From positions 1-64,000 of the forward strand of contig NZ_MOMB01000045.1 in the NCBI RefSeq assembly GCF_002752165.1: a stretch of DNA of 64,000 bases, given 5' to 3'. Below are positions 56,512 to 64,000 of this stretch, in pieces; positions within the stretch are counted from its first letter, which is position 1; every line of letters starts with the position of its first letter. This DNA comes from Erwinia sp. OLFS4 (GTDB lineage: Bacteria; Pseudomonadota; Gammaproteobacteria; Enterobacterales; Enterobacteriaceae). The notes below the pieces were generated by a model. The model searched no databases. It was not told the DNA's origin and saw only the letters and a list, made by a program, of their open reading frames with translations. The position numbers and the translations under genes are program-made.

Positions 56512-57876
56512 TTATTCGCCTCCTTCCTGTACCGCTTCTGCCTGTAATGCATCCTCTTTTAACAGTTTGCGGCGGTTCCACAGCATCAGTGCCAGTGTGC
56601 ACAAACTCAGAATACCGACGCCGATGACTTTGAAGTAAAAACTCTGAATAATCACCCAGGGTAACATGGCGCCCGCGTAATCGACGCTACTGATGCTGGT
56701 GGTGCCCTGGGGCAGCGAGAAGCCGGTACTGACCGCAGTACTGGTGACAATCGGCGCCAGGCTGGTGCCGATCAACAGCGCCAGACTGAGGGTAAGCAGA
56801 CCGGTCAGCAGGGTGCGGAACATATCCCCCCGACACACGGCGGTCACCAGTACAAAGGCAAAAGGCAAGCCGGTAAGAGAAGCGAAGGGCAGGAACTGAT
56901 TTCCCGGTACGATGGCAGCGAGAACCAGCATCACCGGGATCATCAGCATGGAAACTGACAGCGTTACCGGATGGCCGACGCTAACCGCCGAATCAAGACC
57001 AATGGTGATTTTGCCAAAAGATCCTGCCCGTGACTGGGCAATTTCCTGAATTCGCTCACTGATTGGGTAAACCCCTTCCATCAGCATTTTTGCCATGCGA
57101 GGAATAATTGTCATCACGGCTGCCATGGTAATGGCAGTTTGCAAAATTAGTTTGACTTCGATACCGGCAATAATACCCAGCAGGGCACCAATGATTGCAC
57201 CGAGGGACGCAGGATCACCGAGAATTGACAGCCTTTTTTGAATCATTTCGGTATCAATTTTAATATCCCGCACCAGCGGAATACGATCAACGATGGTATT
57301 CACCAGCCATGCAGCAGGGACAAAAGAGACTGAAAAACCGTGAGGCACTGAAATAGACGGCAGGTTGAGGTATTTTTCCACATCGCCACTGGTCCGGTCG
57401 GCAATGACCATGGTAATGATACAATTTAGCGCTGCGGCAAAAATACCGAGCCACAAATTATTGGTGATAATGGCAACCAGAGAGCCGGTGAAAGCATGAT
57501 GCCACAGGTTCCAGATGTCTACGTTAAGAATCCGCGTGGTTTTGGTATATAGCATCAGCATATTAATGGCAACGCACACCGGGATAACCAGCGCCCCGAC
57601 GCGTGTTCCCATGGCCACAGCAGCAGCGGCTGGCCAGCCGACATCCAGAACCGAAAAGTTAAATCCGAAACGGTCAACAATGGCATGACTGACCGGCGTC
57701 AGCGAATCAATCATCAGATTGACGGTAATACTCAGACCAATAAAACCAATCCCTACCATCAGTCCGGCTTTAATGGCTCTTGCCAGCGGAATACGTAATA
57801 TAAGTCCGAGAATGATAAATATCATTGGCATCATCACTGATGCCCCCAGATTGACAATGTAATCGATAATAAACAT
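56512..57876 (-). CDS. PTS galactitol-family transporter subunit IIC
   Basis: This 454-residue membrane permease of the Gat/Sgc (EIIC-GAT) family has about ten hydrophobic segments. GAPVMMP-like residues near the start, VGIGFIGLSITVNLM and a long GDVEKYLNLPSISVPHGFS loop are typical. It transports and phosphorylates a hexitol or related sugar together with IIA and IIB. No dehydrogenase, kinase or aldolase for such a sugar is present in the window. Confidence 0.88.
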   Translation of the reverse strand: MFIIDYIVNLGASVMMPMIFIILGLILRIPLARAIKAGLMVGIGFIGLSITVNLMIDSLTPVSHAIVDRFGFNFSVLDVGWPAAAAVAMGTRVGALVIPVCVAINMLMLYTKTTRILNVDIWNLWHHAFTGSLVAIITNNLWLGIFAAALNCIITMVIADRTSGDVEKYLNLPSISVPHGFSVSFVPAAWLVNTIVDRIPLVRDIKIDTEMIQKRLSILGDPASLGAIIGALLGIIAGIEVKLILQTAITMAAVMTIIPRMAKMLMEGVYPISERIQEIAQSRAGSFGKITIGLDSAVSVGHPVTLSVSMLMIPVMLVLAAIVPGNQFLPFASLTGLPFAFVLVTAVCRGDMFRTLLTGLLTLSLALLIGTSLAPIVTSTAVSTGFSLPQGTTSISSVDYAGAMLPWVIIQSFYFKVIGVGILSLCTLALMLWNRRKLLKEDALQAEAVQEGGE

Positions 57877-57879
57877 TGC

Positions 57880-58161
57880 TTAGCCCCCGGCGAGAATTAA
57901 TTCTTTTACGTTACTGAATACTTTATCTGCGCCGATGCCAGTTAACAGTGGCAGTGCGTTTACTACCGGAATAGTAAGTGAAACTGGCGAGGTGGAAACG
58001 ATAAAGTCGACATCATCACGGGTTTTTGCTTCCGCTACGGTTCCCTGAGAAATACGTACCTGACTGAGTAAGTTTTCTTTTTTTAGAAAGTCCTGCAGTT
58101 TATTGAGTGCAATGGTACTGGTCGCTACGCCGGCGCCACAACAAATCATAATATGTTTCAT
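57880..58161 (-). CDS. PTS galactitol-family subunit IIB
   Basis: This 93-residue EIIB-lactose/galactitol-fold protein opens MKHIMICCGAGVATSTIA. The active-site cysteine sits in the CCGAGVATST loop and is phosphorylated by IIA. The start at 58161 has AGGGGA 7 bases upstream. It is the first gene of IIB-IIC-IIA-HTH. Confidence 0.9.
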   Translation of the reverse strand: MKHIMICCGAGVATSTIALNKLQDFLKKENLLSQVRISQGTVAEAKTRDDVDFIVSTSPVSLTIPVVNALPLLTGIGADKVFSNVKELILAGG

Positions 58162-58431
58162 ATTGGTATCCCCTGGTGTTTGTTGCACAGATTAAAGCAT
58201 GCAAATGAAAAGCGAAGTGTGATCTATGTGTAATATTACACACTGAGTGCACAATCAGAGTTGGATGCTTTATCGGTAAAGAGGCGGTGTGCGTAATTTT
58301 TAGTGATGCCGCAGCTGGGAGCTCGATGTATCTGCATCCTGCATATGGTTGTTGTCCGGGACGGATGTCAGCAGCTTGCAGTGGTGAGCCAGTAGCGACA
58401 ATCTGCCTTATTCTGACCCGCCGCGCGACAG
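58162..58431. other. Intergenic region upstream of the PTS operon
   Basis: These bases hold the presumed promoter of the minus-strand PTS operon (AT-rich around 58190-58260). I see no ORF with a good start and no clear catabolite-repression site. Confidence 0.4.
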
Positions 58432-58468
58432 AAAAGCGCGCCTGAAGAAACCCTGATCAGGCGCTTTA
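58432..58468 (-). terminator. Terminator-like hairpin downstream of gdhA
   Basis: On the minus strand AAAGCGCCTGA ... TCAGGCGCGCTTTTC forms a stem with a two-base bulge, followed by T residues, about 80 bases past the gdhA stop. It fits an intrinsic terminator for gdhA. Confidence 0.55.
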
Positions 58469-58548
58469 CTCAATACCAGGATGACCATGCCGGAGCCTGT
58501 TACTGACCGGGTCCGGCAGCGACTCCCCTGTAGTGGCTGTGGCGCCGG

Positions 58549-59892
58549 CTAAATCACGCCCTGTGCCAGCATGGCATCTGCTACTTTAACAAAGCCGGCG
58601 ATATTTGCGCCCTTAACATAGTGGGTCTGTTTGTCGCTACCGCCATGTTCGACGCAGGCCTGGTGAATATCCAGCATGATATGTTGCAGCCGGCTATCCA
58701 CCTGATCCGACGTCCAGCTCAGGCGGGTGGCGTTTTGCGCCATTTCAAGACCAGAAGTCGCGACGCCGCCGGCATTGGCGGCTTTCCCCGGTGCGAACAG
58801 GATCCCTGCTTCGAGAAAAGCCTCGGTTGCCAGAATGGTTGTTGGCATATTGGCACCTTCTGCCACCGCCTTTACCCCGTTGGAAATCAGCAATTGTGCT
58901 GCAGGCAGGTCCAGTTCATTTTGTGTGGCGCAAGGCAGAGCGATATCGACCGGAACATGCCATGGTTGTTGTCCGGCCAGATAGGTGAGCTGACGCTCGC
59001 GTGCGTACTCCTGTAGCGTGCCGTGCTGCTGATTTTTTATTTGTGCAAGATGGGCAAGTTTTTCTGGCGTAAATCCAGCCTCATCTACCACCGTGCCGCC
59101 AGAGTCTGAGGCGGTAATCACGCGGGCTCCCAGTTCGGTTGCTTTTTCGATAGCGAACTGTGCCACGTTACCCGCACCGGAAACGGCAACACGGCTGCCT
59201 GCAAAACTATTGCCATGCCGGTTTAACATCGCTTCGGTAAAATAAATCAGTCCATAACCGGTTGCTTCCGGGCGGATCAAACTGCCGCCAAAGGATAATC
59301 CTTTACCTGTGAAGACGCAGGCTGTGTTGTTGGTCAGTTTTTTCATCATGCCGGCCATAAAACCCACTTCACGGCTACCCACGCCAATGTCTCCGGCAGG
59401 GACATCGGTATCCGGACCAAGGTGACGATGCAATTCACTCATTAGCGCCTGGCAAAAGCGCATCACTTCAGCGTCACTTTTTCCTTTTGGATTAAAGTCT
59501 GAACCGCCTTTTCCACCCCCCATGGGTAAGGTGGTCAGGGCATTCTTAAAGGTTTGCTCAAAACCGAGGAATTTGAGTATCGATAAATTAACTGAAGGGT
59601 GAAAACGCATGCCCCCTTTGAAAGGGCCGATTGCTGAATTGAACTGTACGCGCCAGGCCCGGTTTACCTGTACCTGACCATGATCATCAGTCCAGGCAAC
59701 CCGAAACTGAATGAGGCGCTCTGGCTCTATTATTCTCTCCAGTAACGCTTGTTGTTGATATTTTGGGTGCTGCTGCAGGAATGGCCACAGCGAGGTAAAT
59801 ACCTCGCTGACGGCTTGTTGAAATTCAACCTGGTGTGGATCCCGCTGCAGGATGGTGTCTAAAAAAGACGCCATAGAGGTAAAGTCTGTCAT
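58549..59892 (-). CDS. gdhA: NADP-specific glutamate dehydrogenase GdhA
   Basis: GdhA makes glutamate from 2-oxoglutarate and ammonia with NADPH. The 447-residue protein has the E. coli length and the hexameric GDH signatures LPMGGGKGGSDFNPKGKS (catalytic lysine region), PAGDIGVGSREVGFM and the Rossmann SGAGNVAQFAIEKA. It is monocistronic by position, with tRNA-Ile2 upstream on the same strand. Confidence 0.96.
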   Translation of the reverse strand: MTDFTSMASFLDTILQRDPHQVEFQQAVSEVFTSLWPFLQQHPKYQQQALLERIIEPERLIQFRVAWTDDHGQVQVNRAWRVQFNSAIGPFKGGMRFHPSVNLSILKFLGFEQTFKNALTTLPMGGGKGGSDFNPKGKSDAEVMRFCQALMSELHRHLGPDTDVPAGDIGVGSREVGFMAGMMKKLTNNTACVFTGKGLSFGGSLIRPEATGYGLIYFTEAMLNRHGNSFAGSRVAVSGAGNVAQFAIEKATELGARVITASDSGGTVVDEAGFTPEKLAHLAQIKNQQHGTLQEYARERQLTYLAGQQPWHVPVDIALPCATQNELDLPAAQLLISNGVKAVAEGANMPTTILATEAFLEAGILFAPGKAANAGGVATSGLEMAQNATRLSWTSDQVDSRLQHIMLDIHQACVEHGGSDKQTHYVKGANIAGFVKVADAMLAQGVI

Positions 59893-60274
59893 GACAAAGT
59901 CCTTATGTTAGTCAGAGTAATCCTGACATTAAGCAGGTGTTTTTTTATAGTCAGGATTAGATGTTGTGTCTTTCTGACTATATCATCGCTGCCTGATGTG
60001 ACAATAGGGAAATGAAAATATGACTTCCTTAAATTTCATTGTTATTCACCTGATTATTGAAATAATTCCCTCTTATTTTTCCTGAATTGGTTATTGCAGG
60101 GGTGTTATTTGTATCTAATTGACAAGTAATGTTTTATTGTTTTATATGCATATCGGTTTTATTTAAATTCCGTTATTTTATGGAACTGGTCTGCGGTTAT
60201 TTATTTGTTATCCGGTGTGATTTTTCTTAATTAAAAAAGAATGTTCAGTTTTTTCTGTTAAAGCCAACAAAAAA
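59893..60274. other. AT-rich gdhA promoter region
   Basis: This 380-base region is very AT-rich with no ORF. It lies between gdhA and the tRNA-Ile2 terminator and must hold the gdhA promoter. I see no specific operator that I can name. Confidence 0.45.
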
Positions 60275-60293
60275 GCCACCCGGGAAGGGTGGC
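60275..60293 (-). terminator. Intrinsic terminator after tRNA-Ile2
   Basis: gccaccc-gggtggc with a short loop is flanked by AAAAAA/TTTTT on both sides, so it can work in both directions. On the minus strand it lies 28 bases after the tRNA 3' end. Confidence 0.85.
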
Positions 60294-60320
60294 TTTTTCT
60301 GCGATTAACAAGCTTAAATC

Positions 60321-60396
60321 TGGTGGCCCCTGCTGGACTTGAACCAGCGACCAAGCGATTATGAGTCGCCTGCTCTAACCACTGAGCTAAGGGGCC
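60321..60396 (-). tRNA. ileX: tRNA-Ile2 (anticodon CAU, lysidine-modified; ileX-type)
   Basis: The 76-base minus-strand sequence begins GGCCCCTTAGCTCAGTGG and ends with an encoded CCA. It has the anticodon loop CTCATAA (CAU) and the T-loop GGTTCAAGTCC. The acceptor stem GGCCCC pairs with GGGGCC. It matches my memory of E. coli ileX/ileY essentially base for base. A CAU anticodon in this body is tRNA-Ile2, which TilS modifies to lysidine to read AUA, not tRNA-Met. Confidence 0.95.
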
Positions 60397-61126
60397 GAGG
60401 CGCGGGATTATAAGATAACTGTGCCATGCAATCCAGCATGCTGCAGACTGGTTGCTGTTTTTTCAGGCAGATGGCCGCATTTTATTCGCATAATATGCGG
60501 CAACATACCAAAAGCAGAACAACGCTGGCGTGTTGGATATCGTCACTGACACGCTGGTCGGCCAGCTCCCTTCAGGAGGGTTTCCGGGCTGAGGGGCTGC
60601 AGGGATAGCGGCCAGTCATTACCTGGGACCGGAATAAGGTGCTTCACGGTTTTGTCTGGCGGGGCCAGCACTTCCTGTGTTTATCCCGAACGCGGGATCG
60701 GTGTATCTGTGTCATTTTACTGACATTATGGGCAGTTATAACCCTGGTTGACCCGGCATTTCAGTAGCAGGCGCTATGGTTTAGCCCGTAAGCAATGTAA
60801 AGGTAGATGCATTATTTTCGAGATTTTCTTGATAAATCTACGCGCGTAGATATAATTACAGATAAGCAATCATTGCGGATCTACGCTGCTTGCGTGACTG
60901 ATTCATGTTTTACATACTCTGTGTATTGATAAGAAAAGTTACTAATTAGACGGGAAGTTAACGTCATTTCATACAGAGTATGCGCGGATACCAACACCAG
61001 GGAATCCTCTTCTGAACCATCAGTCGGGTCAGTAAGCACATGTTTGCCGCGATGTTTGCTCCCTATTCAAATGGGACATGACCAGCGCAATACATACACG
61101 TATGCCTAAATGCAGGGATTGTTATC
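60397..61126. other. Long upstream region of the MHS transporter operon
   Basis: No credible gene is found in these 730 bases; a 60-codon ORF at 60426 has no ribosome-binding site or protein-like composition. The region carries the CG-centred palindrome at 60836 and a second inverted repeat (60913-60922 with 60973-60982, catactctgt/acagagtatg), whose centres are 60 bases apart. Confidence 0.5.
60836..60886. promoter_or_regulatory. LacI-type operator-like palindrome plus half-site
   Basis: ATCTACGCGCGTAGAT (60836-60851) is a perfect 16-bp palindrome centred on CG, the usual symmetry of LacI/GalR-family operators. The half-site ATCTACGC recurs at 60879-60886. It lies about 275 bases upstream of the MHS transporter gene, whose operon encodes a LacI-family regulator. 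Confidence 0.6.
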
Positions 61127-62509
61127 ATGTCTGAAACACACTATTCAGGTGGCTCGGTATCTGACGCTGCCGCCGATGTTCAATTAACTACACCCCAAGG
61201 CCACAAAGACTTTTTACGTGCCACCTTCTCATGTTGGTTAGGTACGGCGATGGAATACGCCGATTTTGCCTTGTACGGATTGGCTGCCGGTATCATTTTT
61301 GGCGATGTATTTTTCCCCGACGCGTCACCGGCAATGGCCTTGCTGTCCAGCTTTGCGACCTGGTCGGTAGGCTTTATTGCCCGGCCTATTGGTGCGTTGT
61401 TTTTTGGCTGGTTAGGGGATCGTAAAGGGCGCAAGGTTGTGATGGTTGCCACCATTATATTAATGGGGCTGTCCACCATGCTGATTGGCGTGATTCCCAG
61501 CTATCATTCAATCGGTATCTGGGCACCGGTTTGTCTGGTGCTACTGCGCTTTAGCCAGGGTTTTGGTGCTGGAGCCGAACTTTCCGGTGGTACGGTCACC
61601 CTGGCAGAGTATGCGCCGACCAGACAACGCGGACTGGTATCCTCGGTGATTGCACTTGGTTCTAACAGCGGCACGTTGCTGGCTTCATTAGTCTGGCTGC
61701 TGGTGGTGCAAATGGACCCGCAACAGCTGGTTGATTGGGGCTGGCGTATCCCCTTTTTATGCAGTGCGCTAATAGCGCTGGTGGCAGTATGGATCCGCCG
61801 CCATCTGCGAGAGACCCCGGTATTTGAACGTAAAAAACGTCAGGTCGAAGCCCTGCGTAGTGATTTACAGGCGCGACAGGATCATCAGGTGGACGATGTT
61901 AACTGGTGGAAAAATAAAGCATTTTGGGTAATGATTGGCCTGCGTATTGGTGAGAATGGCCCCTCTTATCTGGCGCAGGGCTTTATCATAGGTTATGTGG
62001 TGAAGGTATTGTCTGTAGATAAATCCGTTGCCACGACAGCAGTTTTTATCGCCTCATTACTGGGCTTTGCGATTATTCCTTTTGCTGGCTGGCTTTCCGA
62101 CCGTGTTGGCCGCCGTATTACTTATCGCGGCTTCTGTCTGCTGCTGATGCTTTATGCTTTCCCTGCTTTTATGTTGTTAGATTCCCGGGAGCCGGCAATT
62201 GTTATTCCCACCATTGTTGTTGGCATGGCATTGGCTTCTCTCGGCATCTTTGGCGTACAGGCCGCCTGGGGCGTTGAATTATTTGGCGTAACCCATCGCT
62301 ACACCAGGATGGCGACAGCCAAGGAGCTGGGATCGATTCTATCAGGAGGAACGGCACCGTTGATAGCGGCCGCATTGCTTTCATGGAGTGGCCACTGGTG
62401 GAGTATTGCCAGCTATTTCGTTGTTATGGCCGCCATTGGCTTTCTGACTACTTTCGTCGCGCCGGAAACCCGTGGACGGGATCTCAACTTACCTGAGGAC
62501 GCAATATAG
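61127..62509 (+). CDS. MFS transporter, metabolite:H+ symporter (MHS) family
   Basis: This 460-residue major facilitator has 12 predicted helices and an MHS-type start (MEYADFALYGLAAGIIF), FIARPIGALFFGWLGDRKGRK and the helix-4/5 RFSQGFGAGAELSG. MHS members include proline/betaine, ketoglutarate, citrate and shikimate symporters. Linkage to a nucleoside hydrolase suggests uptake of a nucleoside or other ribosylated compound, which is inference. The LacI-type gene follows 33 bases later. Confidence 0.88.
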   Translation: MSETHYSGGSVSDAAADVQLTTPQGHKDFLRATFSCWLGTAMEYADFALYGLAAGIIFGDVFFPDASPAMALLSSFATWSVGFIARPIGALFFGWLGDRKGRKVVMVATIILMGLSTMLIGVIPSYHSIGIWAPVCLVLLRFSQGFGAGAELSGGTVTLAEYAPTRQRGLVSSVIALGSNSGTLLASLVWLLVVQMDPQQLVDWGWRIPFLCSALIALVAVWIRRHLRETPVFERKKRQVEALRSDLQARQDHQVDDVNWWKNKAFWVMIGLRIGENGPSYLAQGFIIGYVVKVLSVDKSVATTAVFIASLLGFAIIPFAGWLSDRVGRRITYRGFCLLLMLYAFPAFMLLDSREPAIVIPTIVVGMALASLGIFGVQAAWGVELFGVTHRYTRMATAKELGSILSGGTAPLIAAALLSWSGHWWSIASYFVVMAAIGFLTTFVAPETRGRDLNLPEDAI

Positions 62510-62542
62510 CCGCAGGCTGATTAGCGATAAGGCAGACAGAGA

Positions 62543-63586
62543 TTGGCGAAACAGGGTTCAGGGCGGGCAACGCGCGCCGATGTTGCAAGAGAGGCCGGTA
62601 CTTCGGTTGCCGTGGTCAGTTATGTAATAAATAACGGCCCGCGTCCGGTGGCGAAAGCAACGCGTGAAAAAGTATTACAGGCAATAAAAAAGACGGGTTA
62701 TCGTCCTAACAGCGTTGCCCGTGCACTGGCCTCCGGCACCACCAAGACTTTTGGCCTGGTGGTGCCGAATATTTCCAATGTGTTTGTGGCGTCACTGGCG
62801 CATGCGCTACAGCAGGAAGTGCTGGCAAAAGGGCAGGTGATGTTGCTTGGCGATGCGGGTGACAGTCGCCAGCGTGAATTCGAACTTATCAATAATTTGC
62901 TGGAAAGACAGGTCGACGGGATTATTTATATCAGCGTGGATCGTCACCCTTATATCGACCTGATTCAGCAGACCGGCACGCCGCTGGTGATGCTGGATCG
63001 GATAAATCCTGGTGAGCATCAGGTCAGCGTGTTGCGGGTTGATGAACGCGCGGCGGCCTGTCAGGTGACAGACCATTTGCTAAGTCATGGTTATCAGCAG
63101 GTTGGCATCATCAGCGGACCACCGGAGATGTTGAATGCACAGGACCGTGTAAAAGGCTGGTGTGATGCCATGAAGGCGAATGATTTGTCTGTGAATGAAA
63201 ACTGGATTTTTCCGGCCCCTTATACCCGGGCTGGCGGCTATCAGGCAACGAAAAAGATGCTGATGCTGAAACACGCTCCGCGGGCACTGTTTGCCAGCAA
63301 CGAGCTACAGGCAATTGGCTGTGTGCGGGCGCTTGCGGAGGCCGGACTTCGTGTGCCGGAAGACGTTGCGCTGGTTTGTTTTAACGGGACCGAACAGTCA
63401 GCCTTCCACGTACCTTCGTTAACCACGGTGCGTCAACCGGTGGTGGCGATGGCGCGTGCAGCGTTTGAAATGTTACAAAACTGGACGGCTGAGCCGATGC
63501 TTCGTGAATTTGCTCATCGTCTTGAGATCGGGGAATCCTGCGGCTGTTTCGCGAAGAAATCAGCCCAGCAACAGCCAGATAATTAA
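62543..63586 (+). CDS. LacI-family transcriptional regulator
   Basis: This 347-residue regulator has an N-terminal HTH (TRADVAREAGTSVAVVSYVINNGPRPVA) with hinge helix NSVARALASG, and a periplasmic-binding-protein-like effector domain (TFGLVVPNISNVF onward). The frame opens with a TTG at 62543 (reading MAKQGSG...), because no ATG lies upstream of the HTH in frame. It is sandwiched between transporter and nucleoside hydrolase genes and probably controls the operon from the palindrome at 60836. Confidence 0.9.
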   Translation: MAKQGSGRATRADVAREAGTSVAVVSYVINNGPRPVAKATREKVLQAIKKTGYRPNSVARALASGTTKTFGLVVPNISNVFVASLAHALQQEVLAKGQVMLLGDAGDSRQREFELINNLLERQVDGIIYISVDRHPYIDLIQQTGTPLVMLDRINPGEHQVSVLRVDERAAACQVTDHLLSHGYQQVGIISGPPEMLNAQDRVKGWCDAMKANDLSVNENWIFPAPYTRAGGYQATKKMLMLKHAPRALFASNELQAIGCVRALAEAGLRVPEDVALVCFNGTEQSAFHVPSLTTVRQPVVAMARAAFEMLQNWTAEPMLREFAHRLEIGESCGCFAKKSAQQQPDN

Positions 63587-63600
63587 TCTAATAGCTAAAG

Positions 63601-64000
63601 ATGAAAAGAATTATTATTGATTGCGATCCGGGAAACGGTATTGCGGGTTCCAATGTGGATGACGGTCTTGCGTTAGCCCTCGCTATTGCTGCGCCAGAAA
63701 TTTCACTCGATCTGATTACCGTTGTCGCCGGCAACACCCCGGTTACAACCGGCTATAGTGTCATTAAAGATTTATTATCCCGCCTTAAACTGGATATTCC
63801 AGTGGTTCGGGGGGCCAGCTGTGCTGAGGTTGAACCTGCCGCGCCCTGGCGTGAAATTCTGGATAATCGTCTGCTGGACCCGGCCTTAAAACAATTGTGG
63901 CAGGGTGTGCGCCAGCCGCAGCAATTTACCGCCGGAGAAGATACTGCCGCCGATGCGATTGGTCAGCTTATTTGTGCAAATCCTGGCGAAATAACGCTGG
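63601..64000 (+). CDS. Nucleoside hydrolase (inosine-uridine preferring family), 5' part
   Basis: The first 133 codons, cut by the window edge, read MKRIIIDCDPGNG and then NVDDGLALALAI. This is the DxDPG...DD calcium-binding signature of ribonucleoside N-ribohydrolases, here with a few extra residues between DPG and DD. VVAGNTP and IPVVRGA follow as in the family. These enzymes split nucleosides to base and ribose. It starts 15 bases after the LacI-type stop. Confidence 0.88.
   Translation, partial: MKRIIIDCDPGNGIAGSNVDDGLALALAIAAPEISLDLITVVAGNTPVTTGYSVIKDLLSRLKLDIPVVRGASCAEVEPAAPWREILDNRLLDPALKQLWQGVRQPQQFTAGEDTAADAIGQLICANPGEITL

Noticed and set aside
60321..60396. tRNA-Met because of the CAU anticodon
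   Set aside because: The body sequence matches the ileX-type tRNA-Ile2, whose C34 is converted to lysidine.
60426..60608. 60-codon ORF after the tRNA
   Set aside because: It has no ribosome-binding site, an unconvincing composition, and lies in a region that looks regulatory.

Overview
The window is chromosomal DNA of a Gram-negative enterobacterium (order Enterobacterales). Erwiniaceae is my inference, not a demonstrated placement. The evidence is a complete enterobactin locus in near-Escherichia order, the yhaJK-yqj-mzrA-sstT-alx-ygjR-rlmG-fadH backbone, a Yersinia/Serratia-type hmu heme operon and an ileX-type tRNA-Ile2. Several E. coli backbone genes are absent (fepE; ygjV-uxaAC-exuTR; ygjP-ygjQ) and lineage-specific genes sit in their places.

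Layout. (1) 1-188: left end of an IS1-family element with the start of insA. (2) 660-3947: a 2-oxoglutarate/Fe(II) oxygenase in an operon with a methionine-type (NlpA/MetQ, MetN, MetI) ABC importer whose ATPase lacks the usual C-terminal regulatory domain. (3) 3994-22902: enterobactin synthesis, export, uptake and hydrolysis (entD-fepA; fes-ybdZ-entF; fepC-fepG-fepD; entS; fepB; entC-entE-entB-entA-entH). Fur-box-like palindromes lie in all three divergent promoter regions. (4) 22821-25830: a WaaZ-like protein whose gene overlaps entH tail to tail, two lipoproteins and a small membrane peptide. (5) 26034-36497: yhaK/yhaJ, yqjG, yqjF, yqjK-E-D-C, mzrA-yqjA, sstT, alx with a yybP-ykoY-type leader ending in a terminator-like hairpin, and ygjR. 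(6) 36713-43393: a perfect 22-bp-arm hairpin, a ClC chloride channel with CBS domains, and a LysR regulator / Cys-type sulfatase / MFS transporter / sulfatase-activating enzyme island. (7) 43580-44550: a small phage-derived scar that has removed the 5' half of rlmG. (8) 44560-49177: the rlmG catalytic half, a laccase-domain (YfiH-like) protein, fadH, an unknown secreted protein and a SelW-like protein. (9) 49344-55596: a Fur-box-preceded heme uptake operon hmuRSTUV. (10) 55683-58161: a galactitol-family PTS (IIB-IIC-IIA) with a small HTH/coiled-coil protein and no adjacent catabolic enzymes. (11) 58549-64000: gdhA, tRNA-Ile2(CAU), then an MHS transporter, a LacI regulator and a truncated nucleoside hydrolase behind a CG-centred palindrome that looks like a LacI operator.

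How the genes fit together. Iron is the main theme. EntCBA make 2,3-dihydroxybenzoate, and EntE, EntB and EntF with EntD and YbdZ assemble enterobactin. EntH clears mis-loaded carrier protein, EntS exports the product, FepA-FepB-FepDGC import ferric enterobactin and Fes opens it. The hmu genes add heme iron. The best candidates for undescribed biology are the oxygenase/Met-type ABC operon, the sulfatase island, the orphan Gat-type PTS with its HTH partner, the 22-bp-arm hairpin, and the MHS/LacI/nucleoside hydrolase unit. I saw no CRISPR array, rRNA or complete prophage.
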